A DNA stretch of 64,000 bases from Candidatus Hydrogenedentota bacterium (GTDB taxonomy: Bacteria > Hydrogenedentota > Hydrogenedentia > Hydrogenedentales > JAEUWI01). The position numbers and the translations under genes are program-made. The first letter of the stretch is position 1; every line of letters begins with the position of its first letter. The stretch is from positions 1 to 64,000 of the forward strand of contig JAEUWI010000012.1 of the NCBI GenBank assembly GCA_016791475.1. The letters are read 5' to 3'. Below are positions 17,217-27,078 of this stretch, piece after piece. The notes beneath the pieces were generated by a model. That model had not been told where the DNA came from. It ran no database searches and was given only the letters and a program-made list of their open reading frames with translations.

Positions 17217-19952
17217 ATGCAAAACGGCCAGACGGAAGAACATGTACGTTTGCGGGAAGATGCCCGCCGGGAGCGCAACTGGAAGCGGTGGGGACCCTAC
17301 CTCGCCGATCGCCAGTGGGGTACGGTGCGCGAAGATTACTCGGCCGACGGTGAAGTGTGGTCGAACTTTGTGCACGAGCATGCGCGGAGTCGGGCCTATC
17401 GGTGGGGGGAGGACGGCCTGTTGGGCATCTGTGATCGCCAGTGCCGGCTGTGTTTTTCCATCGCGCTGTGGAATGGTCGGGACCGCATTTTGAAGGAACG
17501 GCTTTTCGGTCTTTCCAACGGCGAGGGGAATCACGGGGAGGATGTGAAGGAGTGTTACTATTTTCTCGACTCGACTCCGTCGCACTCGTACATGCGGGCG
17601 TTATACAAATACCCCCACAACCCCTTTCCCTACGAGCAGCTTGTTCGGGAAAACGCGGCGCGCAGCCGGGTGCAGCCGGAGTACGAACTGACGGATACGG
17701 GGATTTTCGAGGGTAACAACTATTTCGATGTATATGTGGAGTACGCGAAGGCGGACGACAACGACATCCTGATCCGAATCACGGCGGAGAATCGGAGTAC
17801 GCGCGCGGCCACGCTGCATGTGCTTCCCACGGTCTGGTTTCGCAATACGTGGGGCTGGGGCGCTTTTCACGAGAGCGGGCGTCAGAAGCCCTGGCTGTGG
17901 CTTCACGACGCGTCGGCAATCGGAATCGAGCACGAGACCCTGGGGAAGTATTTTCTCGAAGTCGATCCGCGTGATGGCCTTCCGCAGGTGATCTTCACGG
18001 AGAATGATACAAACCGGGTGCTTCACCTGGGCGGGGTGGACGATGGCGGCCACTACAAGGACGCCTTTCACGAATATGTGGTGCGGGGCAAGAAGGGGGC
18101 CGTCAACAGGGAGGAGGAGGGCACCAAAGCGGCCGCCTGGCTCCAGCGTACGATCCCGGCGCAGGGGAGCTGGGAAATCCGATTGCGCCTGCACGAGGAT
18201 GTTCAGCGCCCGGAGGCGCTTTTTGGGGAGCATTTCGAGTCGATCATCGCGGCGCGCCGGCGGGAGTCGGAAACGTTTCACGCGGCGATAACGCCTGTCG
18301 ATGCGACGGAAGAGATGGTGCGGATATTGAAGCAGGCCCGCGCGGGATTGTTGTGGTCGAAGCAGTTCTATCATTATGTGGTGAGCACGTGGCTCAAAGG
18401 CGATTCCAAGTTTGCCAAGCCGCCGGAGGCGCGCAAGAGCGGCCGCAACCACGACTGGAAGCATTTTCATGCACGGGACATACTCTCGATGCCGGACAAG
18501 TGGGAGTATCCCTGGTTTGCGGCATGGGATACGGCCTTTCATATGATACCCTTTGCGGAGCTGGATCCGGATTTTGCGAAGTCGCAATTGGAGCTGTTGC
18601 TTCGCGAGTGGTATCTCCATCCGAATGGGCAGATTTCGGCCTACGAGTTCAATTTCAGCGATGTGAACCCGCCGGTGCACGCCTGGGCCTGCTGGCGCGT
18701 TTTCAAGATGACCGGTCCGCGGGGCAAGCGGGACCGGGCTTTTCTGGAGCGGGTGTTTCACAAGCTGTTGATGAACTTCACCTGGTGGGTCAACCGCAAG
18801 GATCCCCATGGCAACAATCTGTTTGCCGGGGGCTTCCTTGGCCTGGACAACATCGGGGTATTCGACCGATCCAAACCGCTGCCGATGGGCGGCGAGCTGG
18901 AGCAGGCGGACGGCACGGCGTGGATGGCTTTTTACTGCACCACCATGCTGGCGATTTCACTCGAACTGGCGCAGAAGAATCCAGCTTACGAGGACATCGC
19001 CTCGAAGTTTTTCGAGCATTTTGTGCATATTGCGGACGCCATGAACCACCTTGGCGAATACGGTTTGTGGCATGAGGAAGATGGATTTTACTACGACCAG
19101 ATTTATGCGCAGGGCAAGGCGACCCCGATCCGGGTGCGCTCGCTTGTGGGCCTTATTCCGCTGTTGACGGTGGAGGTGCTGAAGGAGGAGGTGCTGGAGA
19201 AGCTTCCCGGATTCCGCAAGCGTCTGGACTGGTTTCTGGCCCACCGCCGGGATCTTCGGCGCACGACGACCTATCTCGAACGGCGCACGAAGCCGGACGG
19301 GTCGCGGTGGGAGCTGTTGGCCATTCCCACGCGGGCACGGCTCGAACGGGTGCTGGCCTATCTGCTGGATGAAGAGGAGTTTCTGTCTCCCTATGGGATT
19401 CGTTCGCTTTCGAAGGTTCACGAGCGGCAGCCCTTCACCTACAAGGACGCCGCGACGGGCAACATGTGGAGCGTTTCCTATGTGCCGGGCGAGTCGGACA
19501 CGGGCATGTTTGGCGGTAACTCCAACTGGCGGGGGCCCATCTGGTTTCCGCTGAATTACCTGATTATCGAAGCGCTGGAGCGCTACCACTATTTCTACGG
19601 CGACACGCTGCTGGTGGAGTGCCCCACGGGCTCCGGGAACAAAATGAACTTAAAGCAGGCGGCACAGGAGATCGCGCGTCGCCTGTCTGGACTGTTTACA
19701 CTCGACGAGTCGGGCGCGCGTCCTGTGCATGGGGAAGATGGGCGCTACGCGAGCGATCCGCATTGGCGCGATCTGGTATTGTTCTACGAGTATTTTCATG
19801 GCGAAACGGGCAAAGGGCTTGGTGCGAGCCATCAGACGGGCTGGACCGCGCTGATTACGCGCCTCTTAACTCGTTCCGGCGTGGACCAGGCGATTCCCGC
19901 GCAAGGAGAGCGGGCTGGGGGAATGTCGAAACAATCTGAGAGGAATCCATAG
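17217..19952 (+). CDS. GH63/MGH1-like glucosidase
   Basis: A 911-aa cytosolic enzyme without a signal peptide. It belongs to the large bacterial glucosidase group related to GH63 and mannosylglycerate hydrolase, with an N-terminal beta-sandwich (about 1-340) and an (alpha/alpha)6 barrel (about 360-880). Recognisable pieces include YPWFAAWDTAFHMIPFAELD with an acidic catalytic candidate, NPPVHAWACWRVFKMTG, GGELEQADGTAWMAFYC, and GMFGGNSNWRGPIWFPLNYL. Homologues act on alpha-glucosidic bonds, but the substrate here is unknown. ATG 17217 is preferred over an upstream GTG (17184). The ceramidase-like gene starts 2 bp after the stop, so the two are probably one transcript. Confidence 0.85.
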   Translation: MQNGQTEEHVRLREDARRERNWKRWGPYLADRQWGTVREDYSADGEVWSNFVHEHARSRAYRWGEDGLLGICDRQCRLCFSIALWNGRDRILKERLFGLSNGEGNHGEDVKECYYFLDSTPSHSYMRALYKYPHNPFPYEQLVRENAARSRVQPEYELTDTGIFEGNNYFDVYVEYAKADDNDILIRITAENRSTRAATLHVLPTVWFRNTWGWGAFHESGRQKPWLWLHDASAIGIEHETLGKYFLEVDPRDGLPQVIFTENDTNRVLHLGGVDDGGHYKDAFHEYVVRGKKGAVNREEEGTKAAAWLQRTIPAQGSWEIRLRLHEDVQRPEALFGEHFESIIAARRRESETFHAAITPVDATEEMVRILKQARAGLLWSKQFYHYVVSTWLKGDSKFAKPPEARKSGRNHDWKHFHARDILSMPDKWEYPWFAAWDTAFHMIPFAELDPDFAKSQLELLLREWYLHPNGQISAYEFNFSDVNPPVHAWACWRVFKMTGPRGKRDRAFLERVFHKLLMNFTWWVNRKDPHGNNLFAGGFLGLDNIGVFDRSKPLPMGGELEQADGTAWMAFYCTTMLAISLELAQKNPAYEDIASKFFEHFVHIADAMNHLGEYGLWHEEDGFYYDQIYAQGKATPIRVRSLVGLIPLLTVEVLKEEVLEKLPGFRKRLDWFLAHRRDLRRTTTYLERRTKPDGSRWELLAIPTRARLERVLAYLLDEEEFLSPYGIRSLSKVHERQPFTYKDAATGNMWSVSYVPGESDTGMFGGNSNWRGPIWFPLNYLIIEALERYHYFYGDTLLVECPTGSGNKMNLKQAAQEIARRLSGLFTLDESGARPVHGEDGRYASDPHWRDLVLFYEYFHGETGKGLGASHQTGWTALITRLLTRSGVDQAIPAQGERAGGMSKQSERNP

Positions 19953-19953
19953 C

Positions 19954-21225
19954 ATGAGACACATCCTGGGGCATGCATTGCCCACCGTGGCCATTCTCGC
20001 GGGTGCATTGGGCGCTACGGCCGAAAGTTACGCATTGTACGCGGGCGTGGCCTCCGCGACGGTGTCGCCAGAACCCGGCTCCTATATCGCCGGTGATGCG
20101 CGCAATCGCAAGTTTGTTGGCACCCATGACGACCTGTTTGTAAAGGCCGCCGTCATCAGCGATGGGAAGCAGGATATCGCCATCGTCGTGGTGGACTGCA
20201 TCGGATTGGTACGTCGGGAAATTCAGTACATTCGTCAGCGGGGGGCCGACCTGGCCGGGCGAAGTTCGCTGCCGCCGGAGCACATTATCGTGGCGTCGAC
20301 CCACACCCACTGCGGACCGGATGTGGTGGGTATCTGGGGGCCCGACGAGGCCACCAGCGGCAAAGATCCCGCGTATATGGAACGACTGGTCCAAACGGCG
20401 GCGGAACAAGTCGCCGGAGCATGTGCCGGGCTTCAGCCGGCCAGCGCCCGCTATGGCGCGTTGCGTAGTCCGCTGGACTGGGTGGAGAATATCTGTGAGC
20501 CTGGTCTGCTGGATCCGACCATCTCGGTGCTCCAGTTCTTGGATGGGCGCGGCGCATCGATTCTGACACTCACCAATTTTGCGTGTCACCCCACCGTCAT
20601 GGATGGGGTCACGGATCAGGTGTCCTCGGACTATGTGGCGGGGTTTCGTCGTGTGATGGGAGAGGCGATGGGGGGAGAGCATCTGTTTCTTCAGGGCGCC
20701 ATCGGCGGCTGGGTACAGCCCAACAAGTCCGGACGCAGCTTCGCGCTGGCCGACCACTATGGCGCGTCGGTGGCGGGATGTGCGCTGAAGGTTCTGGAAG
20801 GCGCGACGGAGCTTGAACACGGGGAAATAGCATTTGCCCGAAAAGTGATTGAGCTTCCGCTGGAGAATGAGGGCTTTCTTGCGCTTGCCGCGGCGGGGGT
20901 GATCGATTTGCCGGCCACGGGGAAAGTCGAGACTGAAGTTGCCTGGTTCCGCGTGGGGCCGGTTCAATTTGCGACGCATCCGGGAGAAACCTCTCCGGCC
21001 TACTCCCTTCAGACCCGCGCGCTCATGGGTACGGGGACCAGTTTTGTCCTCGGTCTCACGCTGGACGCCCTCGGCTACATTTTGAAGCCCGATTACTTCA
21101 CAGAACCCGGCTATCCGTACGCTGACTACCTCACCGGAATGTCCGTTGGCCCCCAGACCGGGCCCGCCATGATGGAGGCACTTCGGACGATAATACCGGG
21201 CAGCAAACAGGAAGGTGTCCAGTAG
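19954..21225 (+). CDS. Secreted neutral/alkaline ceramidase-like protein
   Basis: A 423-aa exported protein with a signal peptide (residues 1-24). The fold signature of neutral/alkaline non-lysosomal ceramidases is visible: an N-terminal GVASATVSPEPG, DDLFVKAAVISDG, the zinc-site THTHCGPD, and FACHPTVMDG further on. True ceramidases are longer (about 650-700 aa) and have a C-terminal Ig-like domain that is absent here. This shorter version is widespread in PVC-type genomes and its substrate is unproven. GAGAGGAA precedes the ATG. It sits 2 bp after the glucosidase gene. Confidence 0.82.
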   Translation: MRHILGHALPTVAILAGALGATAESYALYAGVASATVSPEPGSYIAGDARNRKFVGTHDDLFVKAAVISDGKQDIAIVVVDCIGLVRREIQYIRQRGADLAGRSSLPPEHIIVASTHTHCGPDVVGIWGPDEATSGKDPAYMERLVQTAAEQVAGACAGLQPASARYGALRSPLDWVENICEPGLLDPTISVLQFLDGRGASILTLTNFACHPTVMDGVTDQVSSDYVAGFRRVMGEAMGGEHLFLQGAIGGWVQPNKSGRSFALADHYGASVAGCALKVLEGATELEHGEIAFARKVIELPLENEGFLALAAAGVIDLPATGKVETEVAWFRVGPVQFATHPGETSPAYSLQTRALMGTGTSFVLGLTLDALGYILKPDYFTEPGYPYADYLTGMSVGPQTGPAMMEALRTIIPGSKQEGVQ

Positions 21226-21243
21226 TCCCTGGATAATCAATCA

Positions 21244-22251
21244 ATGCGTTCTGAAGTCATTTCGAAGTATAGGACCTCGAGCGGTATCGAGGTGTACCGT
21301 TTCCCCGTCTGGGCTTTTGAGAACCACGTGACCAACTGTTATCTGGTGCTTGATACAGCGCTGACGCTGATCGACTGCTCTTCGGGGATCGGCGAGGCGA
21401 ATCCCGAGCTGGAGCGTTGCTTCGAGCGTGCGCGGCAGGAATACGGCCTGCACGCGACGTTGTCGGATGTGGAGCGCCTGATCATCACCCATGGCCACAT
21501 TGATCATTTCGGCGGCGCGAACTACGTGTTGGAGCGTTCCGGTGCGCAGGTGGCGATTCACGCGCTCGACGTGTCTACGATTCGGAATTTCGAGGAGCGC
21601 CGCGTCGTGGCCGCCAAAGATCTGCAGGTGTATCTTGAACGATCCGGGATGACCCCCGCGCGGGTGGAATCGATGCTGGAGATGAATCGCTGGTCGAAAG
21701 GGCTGTTCAACCCGGTCGGCGTGGACACGGTGCTGGAGGAAGGACCTGTGCCCGATAGTTCCTTTCATGCCTGGCATACGCCCGGCCACTGCCCGGGGCA
21801 GGTCTGCCTGATGCTGGACGATGTGCTCTTTACGGCGGACCATGTGTTGGAGCGCATTACGCCGCACCAGTCTCCCGAGTTTATCACGCGTAACATGGGC
21901 CTGGGTCACTATTTTGACGCGTTGAAGAAGATCCGGCACCTCGACGGAATCCGGCTGGGTCTGGGCGGGCATCTGGGGGACATTGGCGATGTGGGGCAGC
22001 GTATCGACGAGACACTCGCCTTTCACGAGCAGCGCCTGGAGAAGACGCTGGCGATTTGTCGTCAACCGAGGAATCTGGAGGAGGTGTCTCGTGAGTTATT
22101 CGGACCGCGGAAGTCTTATCACGTGCTTCTGGCAATCCTGGAGACGGGCGCCCATGTGGAGTATCTCTACGAGCGGGGGCTGTTGCAGGTGGAGAATCAT
22201 GAGACGATAGAAAACGCGGCCAATCCGGTCTTGCAGTACAAGGCGGTGTGA
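21244..22251 (+). CDS. MBL-fold metallo-hydrolase
   Basis: A 335-aa metallo-beta-lactamase-fold enzyme. The two-metal site is given by THGHIDHFGG (HxHxDH), His in HTPGHCPGQVC, Asp in LFTADHVL, and a later His in GLGGHLGD. A C-terminal helical extension (about 240-335, with LFGPRKSYHVLLAILETGAHVEYL) resembles the winged-helix tail of the LACTB2/RNase Z-like group. It starts 19 bp after the ceramidase-like gene, and its TGA overlaps the next ATG by one base, so the run 17217-23636 is probably one operon. Substrate unknown; glyoxylase II-like thioester hydrolase is one possibility. Confidence 0.88.
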   Translation: MRSEVISKYRTSSGIEVYRFPVWAFENHVTNCYLVLDTALTLIDCSSGIGEANPELERCFERARQEYGLHATLSDVERLIITHGHIDHFGGANYVLERSGAQVAIHALDVSTIRNFEERRVVAAKDLQVYLERSGMTPARVESMLEMNRWSKGLFNPVGVDTVLEEGPVPDSSFHAWHTPGHCPGQVCLMLDDVLFTADHVLERITPHQSPEFITRNMGLGHYFDALKKIRHLDGIRLGLGGHLGDIGDVGQRIDETLAFHEQRLEKTLAICRQPRNLEEVSRELFGPRKSYHVLLAILETGAHVEYLYERGLLQVENHETIENAANPVLQYKAV

Positions 22252-23636
22252 TGGTCGCCGAGGAGTGTCGCGACGAGGCTGGTCGCCGGAAAAAGACGCG
22301 AAGCCCCTGGGCGAGGAAACGCCGCAGGTTGATTGTGATCTTGCTTGTCGTGGCGGCCGTCCTGCTTCCGGCCCTGATCTGGCGGATCGGTGTGAGTCGG
22401 GAAGCCCGAATGTTGCTGGCAGCGCGGGAAGCCGCCGGGCAACCCCTCACGATGGCGCAGCTCAATGAGCGTTTTCCAGTTCCGGCCGAAGGCGAGAATG
22501 GGGCAGAACTCTACAGGGAGGCCCTGAAAACCTATCGGGATTTGCCCCCGGACAAAGTGGATTCCCTTCTGTGGATGGGAAAAAGCAGGCCCGTTCCGGG
22601 TGAAGCCCTGGATCCGGTGGTTCGGGAATCGACGCTGGAATGGCTTGGTGTAAACGCGGTCACGCTGGAAAAGGTAAAGGCTGCCGCCGGACGCAAGCAG
22701 AGTCGCTACGTCACGCCCTACCAGCCCGCTGGCTACAACGACCTCTCCGTATTGGATCGACTTGAGGTGCTCGCCGATCTGACCTGCGCGGCCGCGGTGC
22801 TTTTCGCGGATAGCGACGATGGCGGGGCCACTTCCGAGGCGCTGGCGCATGCGCTGGCCCTTGCGCGTTCACCGGAGCAGGATGGCCTGTACAGCACATT
22901 GGCCCGACAGTGGGCTTTCGAAGAGCAATTTCTGGAGGCGCTTCAGTATTGCCTGAGCCGAACCGAAGTCGCAGAATCCGTTCTTCAGTCGGTCGAGACG
23001 CACTTCGAGGCGGGACGCCGTCTTGATCAAGTCCGCCATATGGTGGTTGTGGAGCAGTGCCTGTTTCTCGGGCGCGTTCGGGAAGGGCGGCGCAGGGGAA
23101 TGCCGCGCAATATCCTGATTGCCACGGGCGTGGGTGACTTGAACATTGGCGCGCACACACGATTGATGGGCGAAATTCTGGATTGGACCAACGCGCCGGT
23201 TGCCGATCGCCCGACCATCGAGCGGCGTTTTGATGCGGAGATGAAGAATCTATCGAAACGCGCCATGCTGTTCCTGACCGTAAATGTGTCCAGGCCTCCC
23301 GGTTATTGGAGTTACTACCGGAAATCGTTGGACCAGGCCGCATTGGCCCGGTCGGCGATGGCGGTGCGCCGCTATTACCTGACCCAGGGCCGCTACCCGG
23401 AGTCCCTGGAAGCGTTGGAGCCGGCGTTGCCCGGGGCGGAGCGCCTGCTTCCTTCAACGGGGCGGAGCATCACGTACACGGTTGATGGGGGGGCGGCGGA
23501 ACTGAGCAACGGTGTCGCGGATGTCGGCATGCCCGCGCCTGCGTCACCGGGCCCGGGGGAGAGAAAAGCGCCGACGGTTTCAAACCCGGATTCGTTGCGG
23601 TTCGTGCTGCTTGCGCCTCCCGCCGACGCGCCCTGA
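22251..23636 (+). CDS. Hypothetical single-pass membrane protein (paralogue A)
   Basis: A 461-aa protein without a recognised function. Residues 15-30 are very basic (RSPWARKRRRL), followed by one membrane helix (about 28-48) ending in LIWRI. The rest is predicted outside the cytosol and helical. Near the C-terminus it has ARSAMAVRRYYLTQGRYPESLEALEP, a motif also found in the protein at 24740. Both share the basic start, the helix ending IWR and a similar order of segments, so they are paralogues. ATG 22251 overlaps the previous stop (TGATG). The C-terminal 40 residues are Pro/Ala-rich. Confidence 0.72.
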   Translation: MVAEECRDEAGRRKKTRSPWARKRRRLIVILLVVAAVLLPALIWRIGVSREARMLLAAREAAGQPLTMAQLNERFPVPAEGENGAELYREALKTYRDLPPDKVDSLLWMGKSRPVPGEALDPVVRESTLEWLGVNAVTLEKVKAAAGRKQSRYVTPYQPAGYNDLSVLDRLEVLADLTCAAAVLFADSDDGGATSEALAHALALARSPEQDGLYSTLARQWAFEEQFLEALQYCLSRTEVAESVLQSVETHFEAGRRLDQVRHMVVVEQCLFLGRVREGRRRGMPRNILIATGVGDLNIGAHTRLMGEILDWTNAPVADRPTIERRFDAEMKNLSKRAMLFLTVNVSRPPGYWSYYRKSLDQAALARSAMAVRRYYLTQGRYPESLEALEPALPGAERLLPSTGRSITYTVDGGAAELSNGVADVGMPAPASPGPGERKAPTVSNPDSLRFVLLAPPADAP

Positions 23637-23783
23637 AAACTGAACGGTGCAGCCGGACTCCGGACGCCAGTTGCGCCGGGCGGGAGGACGGCGTACTATG
23701 TCGCCCAAAGCGCTCAACATGACCGGCCCAGGGCTGGGTTCCGTGGCGGGCGCGCCAACCGAGTAAACGGGAGGAAGTCTGGT

Positions 23784-24557
23784 TTGAGATACCTGATCGC
23801 CATTGCCTGTGCGACCCTTGTATTCGCGGCCGGAAAAGTCGCGTCGGAGGGGGCCGTCGCCGAGGGAGATACGTCGAAAATGCCATCGTACACGCTTGAA
23901 CGAGCAAGCGAGAAGCCGAAGCTGGACGGAGACTGGGAAGGGGCGGCGTGGAAGAACGTGCCCGCGCTGGACGTCGTCCATTTTTATCGGACCGACCTTT
24001 CGGATCATCGCCCGAAAACCCAGGCGAAGGCGGTGTTTGATGATTTGGGTATCTACGTCCACTTTCGCGTGGAAGATCGCTACGTTCGGTCGGTTGAGAC
24101 GAAATACCACGGCAAGGTTTGGGAAGACGCCTGCGTGGAGTTTTTTGTCCAACCCCGGCCGGAGCGGGGCTACTTCAATTTTGAGATCAATTGCGGGGGA
24201 ACCATGCTGCTGTCCTATCAGGAAAATCCGGACTGGAAGGGGGATTCCCTCCGCCGCGCGGGCAGCGTGCCCTGGCGGCTGGCGAAGGACGTGACCATAT
24301 TCCACAGCATGCCGGAGAAGGTGGAGCCCGAGCAGGCGGAGGCGGTGGTGTGGCATGTGGAGTATTTCATTCCATTTGACGTTTTTGAGGCCTATTTGGG
24401 CGAACTGGGACCGCCGTCCGGGCAGACGTGGCGGGCCAACTTCTACAAGTGCGCGGAGAACAATTCCCATCCCCATTGGGCGTCCTGGTCGCCCATTCAG
24501 GGTGAATTGAGCTTTCACAAGCCCGAGTTTTTTGCGCCCATCACCTTTGCAAAGTAG
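23784..24557 (+). CDS. Secreted carbohydrate-binding family 9-like protein
   Basis: A 257-aa exported protein. The signal peptide (MRYLIAIACATLVFAAG) begins at a TTG codon with GGGAGGAAG 5-8 bp upstream; no ATG fits as well. The mature part resembles the CBM9-like domain: KLDGDWEGAAWKNVP, a central YVHFRVEDRYVRS, the DACVEFFVQP strand, FNFEINCGG, and a Trp-rich end (WRANFYKCAENNSHPHWASWSP). The family binds reducing ends of sugars or forms part of sugar-degrading proteins. It is bracketed by the two paralogous membrane proteins at 22251 and 24740. Confidence 0.8.
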   Translation: MRYLIAIACATLVFAAGKVASEGAVAEGDTSKMPSYTLERASEKPKLDGDWEGAAWKNVPALDVVHFYRTDLSDHRPKTQAKAVFDDLGIYVHFRVEDRYVRSVETKYHGKVWEDACVEFFVQPRPERGYFNFEINCGGTMLLSYQENPDWKGDSLRRAGSVPWRLAKDVTIFHSMPEKVEPEQAEAVVWHVEYFIPFDVFEAYLGELGPPSGQTWRANFYKCAENNSHPHWASWSPIQGELSFHKPEFFAPITFAK

Positions 24558-24739
24558 TCGCGGTCGGCAACGGGCCGATTGATCGGGCGCGTCGCGGCGC
24601 GTCATAGATCAGTCAGGCGCGGACGCGGTTTCCGAATTTTCTGGACGGTTGCGCTGGAATGTGGTAGCGTAAGCGCGAATCTCCTCGCAGTTGGGGGAGG
24701 GGTATTCAAAATGCGGTACCGCTGGTTATCGAGGGAACC

Positions 24740-25969
24740 ATGCACAAGAAAAAGTCAACGCCCTGGGCGCGTCGCCGCCGCCGCCTGTATATCGCCTGCT
24801 TTGTTGTGATCCTGCTTCTTTCACCCGCCGTCATCTGGCGCTTGCGCGTGAAATCCGAGATGCTCGACGAACTCGCGGCGATCAAGGCGCTGGGGGTTCC
24901 CATGACGGCGGAAGAGCACGAGACCTGGGAGGCCCAGTTTCCTCGTCCGGGTGTGAACGAATCGTATGGGCTCGCGGCCAGCGCCATGGTGCAGTTACCC
25001 ATTGATGTGCTCGAGAAATTTCCGTCATTCAGGCCGCGTCACGACGGCGATGAGATTTTTGCCGTGCCCTACAGCCCCGAGACGTCGGCCGCCATGCGTA
25101 CGTTGGTGGAATTGAACGGTGAAGCCTTGAGGTTGCTCCGTGAAGGGCGATCCAAGGCCAAGCCTGGCCTGGCGAGCGGCCTGGAGCGGTATCGTACGAC
25201 CGAAGATTTCGTGGAACTCTGCTGCGCCCAGGCGTGCGTCGCCGCGGAGTCGGGCGACGGCGCGCTCGCGGCGGATGCTATTCTGGATGGACTGGCTTTT
25301 CTCGCGGCCCATTACACCCGCCCGTGGTCGTCGACACCTTATTCGCGCGGGGGGGAAGCGGGCTGGCTGATGCGCGCGCTGGCCAGCGCGGCGGCTCGAG
25401 TTAGCTTGCCCGATGAAAAGCTGGCCGAGATGCAGGGCTGGTTAGAAGCGCCGAACTGGGAGCAGGATTTGCGCCTGTCCACCATCGACTACTGCGCGAT
25501 CACCTTGCAGCAATACGAAGAGCACCAGGAGCTTGACCCTCCCGCGCGAATCGCATTTACGGTTTTCGGTGTAATGGACCGACAAATGACCTATGTTTTC
25601 CGGGAGCAGCGGCTGTATCTGGAGTCGATTGGCAAGCCTGTTTCGGAGCAGAAGGCGATGTTTGATGTCTTTAGGGCCGAGGGCGGCTGGCGCAGTTTTC
25701 GTTTTTCCGGCCCTCCGATGGAGTCGCGCGTTGCGATGGCGGGGATCGAGCTGATCCGCAATTATCAGAAGACGGGCGCGCTTCCCGAGTCCCTCGATGT
25801 GCTGGCGCGGGAGGGCCTCGACCTGGAAGATTTCTACTCGGAGACGCAACTGGGCTATAAGCGTGACGGGGCCACGGTGCGGATCTACAGTGTGGGCCAG
25901 GACCTGGGAGACAACGGCGGTGACGGTCGGTCGGATGTACTTTTTCAGGCGGTGCTGCCGGCACGGTAA
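24740..25969 (+). CDS. Hypothetical single-pass membrane protein (paralogue B)
   Basis: A 409-aa paralogue of the protein at 22251. It has the same basic N-terminus (STPWARRRRRL), a membrane helix ending VIWRLRV, and a large helical outer region. The C-terminal segment IELIRNYQKTGALPESLDVLAREG matches the RYPESLEAL-type motif of its partner and is similar to segments seen in other secreted proteins of related genomes. GAGGGAACC precedes the ATG. Function unknown. Close duplication around a carbohydrate-binding gene suggests an envelope or sugar-handling role, but this is only context. Confidence 0.7.
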   Translation: MHKKKSTPWARRRRRLYIACFVVILLLSPAVIWRLRVKSEMLDELAAIKALGVPMTAEEHETWEAQFPRPGVNESYGLAASAMVQLPIDVLEKFPSFRPRHDGDEIFAVPYSPETSAAMRTLVELNGEALRLLREGRSKAKPGLASGLERYRTTEDFVELCCAQACVAAESGDGALAADAILDGLAFLAAHYTRPWSSTPYSRGGEAGWLMRALASAAARVSLPDEKLAEMQGWLEAPNWEQDLRLSTIDYCAITLQQYEEHQELDPPARIAFTVFGVMDRQMTYVFREQRLYLESIGKPVSEQKAMFDVFRAEGGWRSFRFSGPPMESRVAMAGIELIRNYQKTGALPESLDVLAREGLDLEDFYSETQLGYKRDGATVRIYSVGQDLGDNGGDGRSDVLFQAVLPAR

Positions 25970-26094
25970 AACGACAACTTCGCGGCTGTAGCTTGAATAG
26001 CGGAGGCCGGGTTCGCTAGGCTCTTGCCCTGCCTGCTGGTCCGTGGGGCAGCCCGCCCCTCCGCCCAGCGTTCCAGTTCCCCAGGAGTTACCTC

Positions 26095-26868
26095 ATGTCC
26101 AGCCTCGGCAAGCGTACCCGCTTGAATCGCATTTTCAGCCATCCCTCGGGCCGCATTCTCAGTGTTGCCGTGGATCACCTCATCAACTATCCCATTGGAT
26201 TGCCGCAGGGCTTGCGCACCATGGGCAAGACCCTGGAGCAGGTGGTTGCCGGTCGCCCGCACGCGATCACCATGAACAAGGGCATCGCCATGCGGTTCAT
26301 GGAGCCCCACGCGGGCAAGGTCCCGCTGATTATTCAGTCGATGGCCTTGCGCCCGGAGTGGCGTGAATTTGCCTTTTCCGCCCATGTGGAGGAGGTGGTG
26401 GCGCTTGGCGCGGATGCGATTGCCGTGGCCATGTTTCTCAAGGGGCCGAGCGAAATTCAGTTTATTAATCACCTGGCACGGGTGGTGCGTGAGTCGGAAC
26501 AGTATGGTTTGCCGGTCATTCCGCACATTTACACCCTGAGCAGCGGGGATGAAAAGTCTTCTACAACGCACGACCCGGAGGATATTTTCTATGCGGTCCG
26601 GATGGGACTGGAGCAGGGGGCGGATGTGGTGAAGGTGCCCTATACGGGCGACGAGGCGTCGTTTGCCGACATTGTGTCGGTAACGCCGGTGCCCGTGGTG
26701 GCGGCGGGCGGACCCAAATGCACGACCCTGGAGGAGGCGGTGGCCATGATGAAGTCCGTGGCGCGGACGGGTGCGGCGGGGGCGACGGTTGGGCGAAATG
26801 TCTGGGAATTCCCCGATATTCCGGGGGCCATTCACGCCCTGACGGAGGCGATGGTCAATCCGAGCTAG
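26095..26868 (+). CDS. DhnA-type class I aldolase
   Basis: A 257-aa TIM-barrel aldolase of the DhnA/FbaB/LsrF group. Motifs include VAVDHLINYPIG at the start, the Schiff-base Lys region GADVVKVPYTGD (about residue 182), VPVVAAGGPKC in the phosphate-binding part, and GRNVWEF near the end. These enzymes split fructose 1,6-bisphosphate, or related sugar phosphates such as phospho-AI-2, through a lysine imine. AGGAG lies 7 bp before the ATG. A second, unrelated class I fructose-bisphosphate aldolase is at 52830, so this one may have a specialised substrate. Confidence 0.87.
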   Translation: MSSLGKRTRLNRIFSHPSGRILSVAVDHLINYPIGLPQGLRTMGKTLEQVVAGRPHAITMNKGIAMRFMEPHAGKVPLIIQSMALRPEWREFAFSAHVEEVVALGADAIAVAMFLKGPSEIQFINHLARVVRESEQYGLPVIPHIYTLSSGDEKSSTTHDPEDIFYAVRMGLEQGADVVKVPYTGDEASFADIVSVTPVPVVAAGGPKCTTLEEAVAMMKSVARTGAAGATVGRNVWEFPDIPGAIHALTEAMVNPS

Positions 26869-27078
26869 GCGCGATTGCGATTCCCTTGTGGAACCGATGG
26901 AAGGCGATTTTGGTCGGTATTTGCGTTGTACGAACGGGCGGGGACTTTCGGGGTCGGAAATCGGCACCCGCTTCGGGTACAATTGTAGTGCCGGATTCGC
27001 GCTCCCGACGCGTTTGGCCGGTCGGCAGGGGCGTGCGCCCAAGCGTTCAGAATGAATTCAACGTCAAGGAGAACGTGG

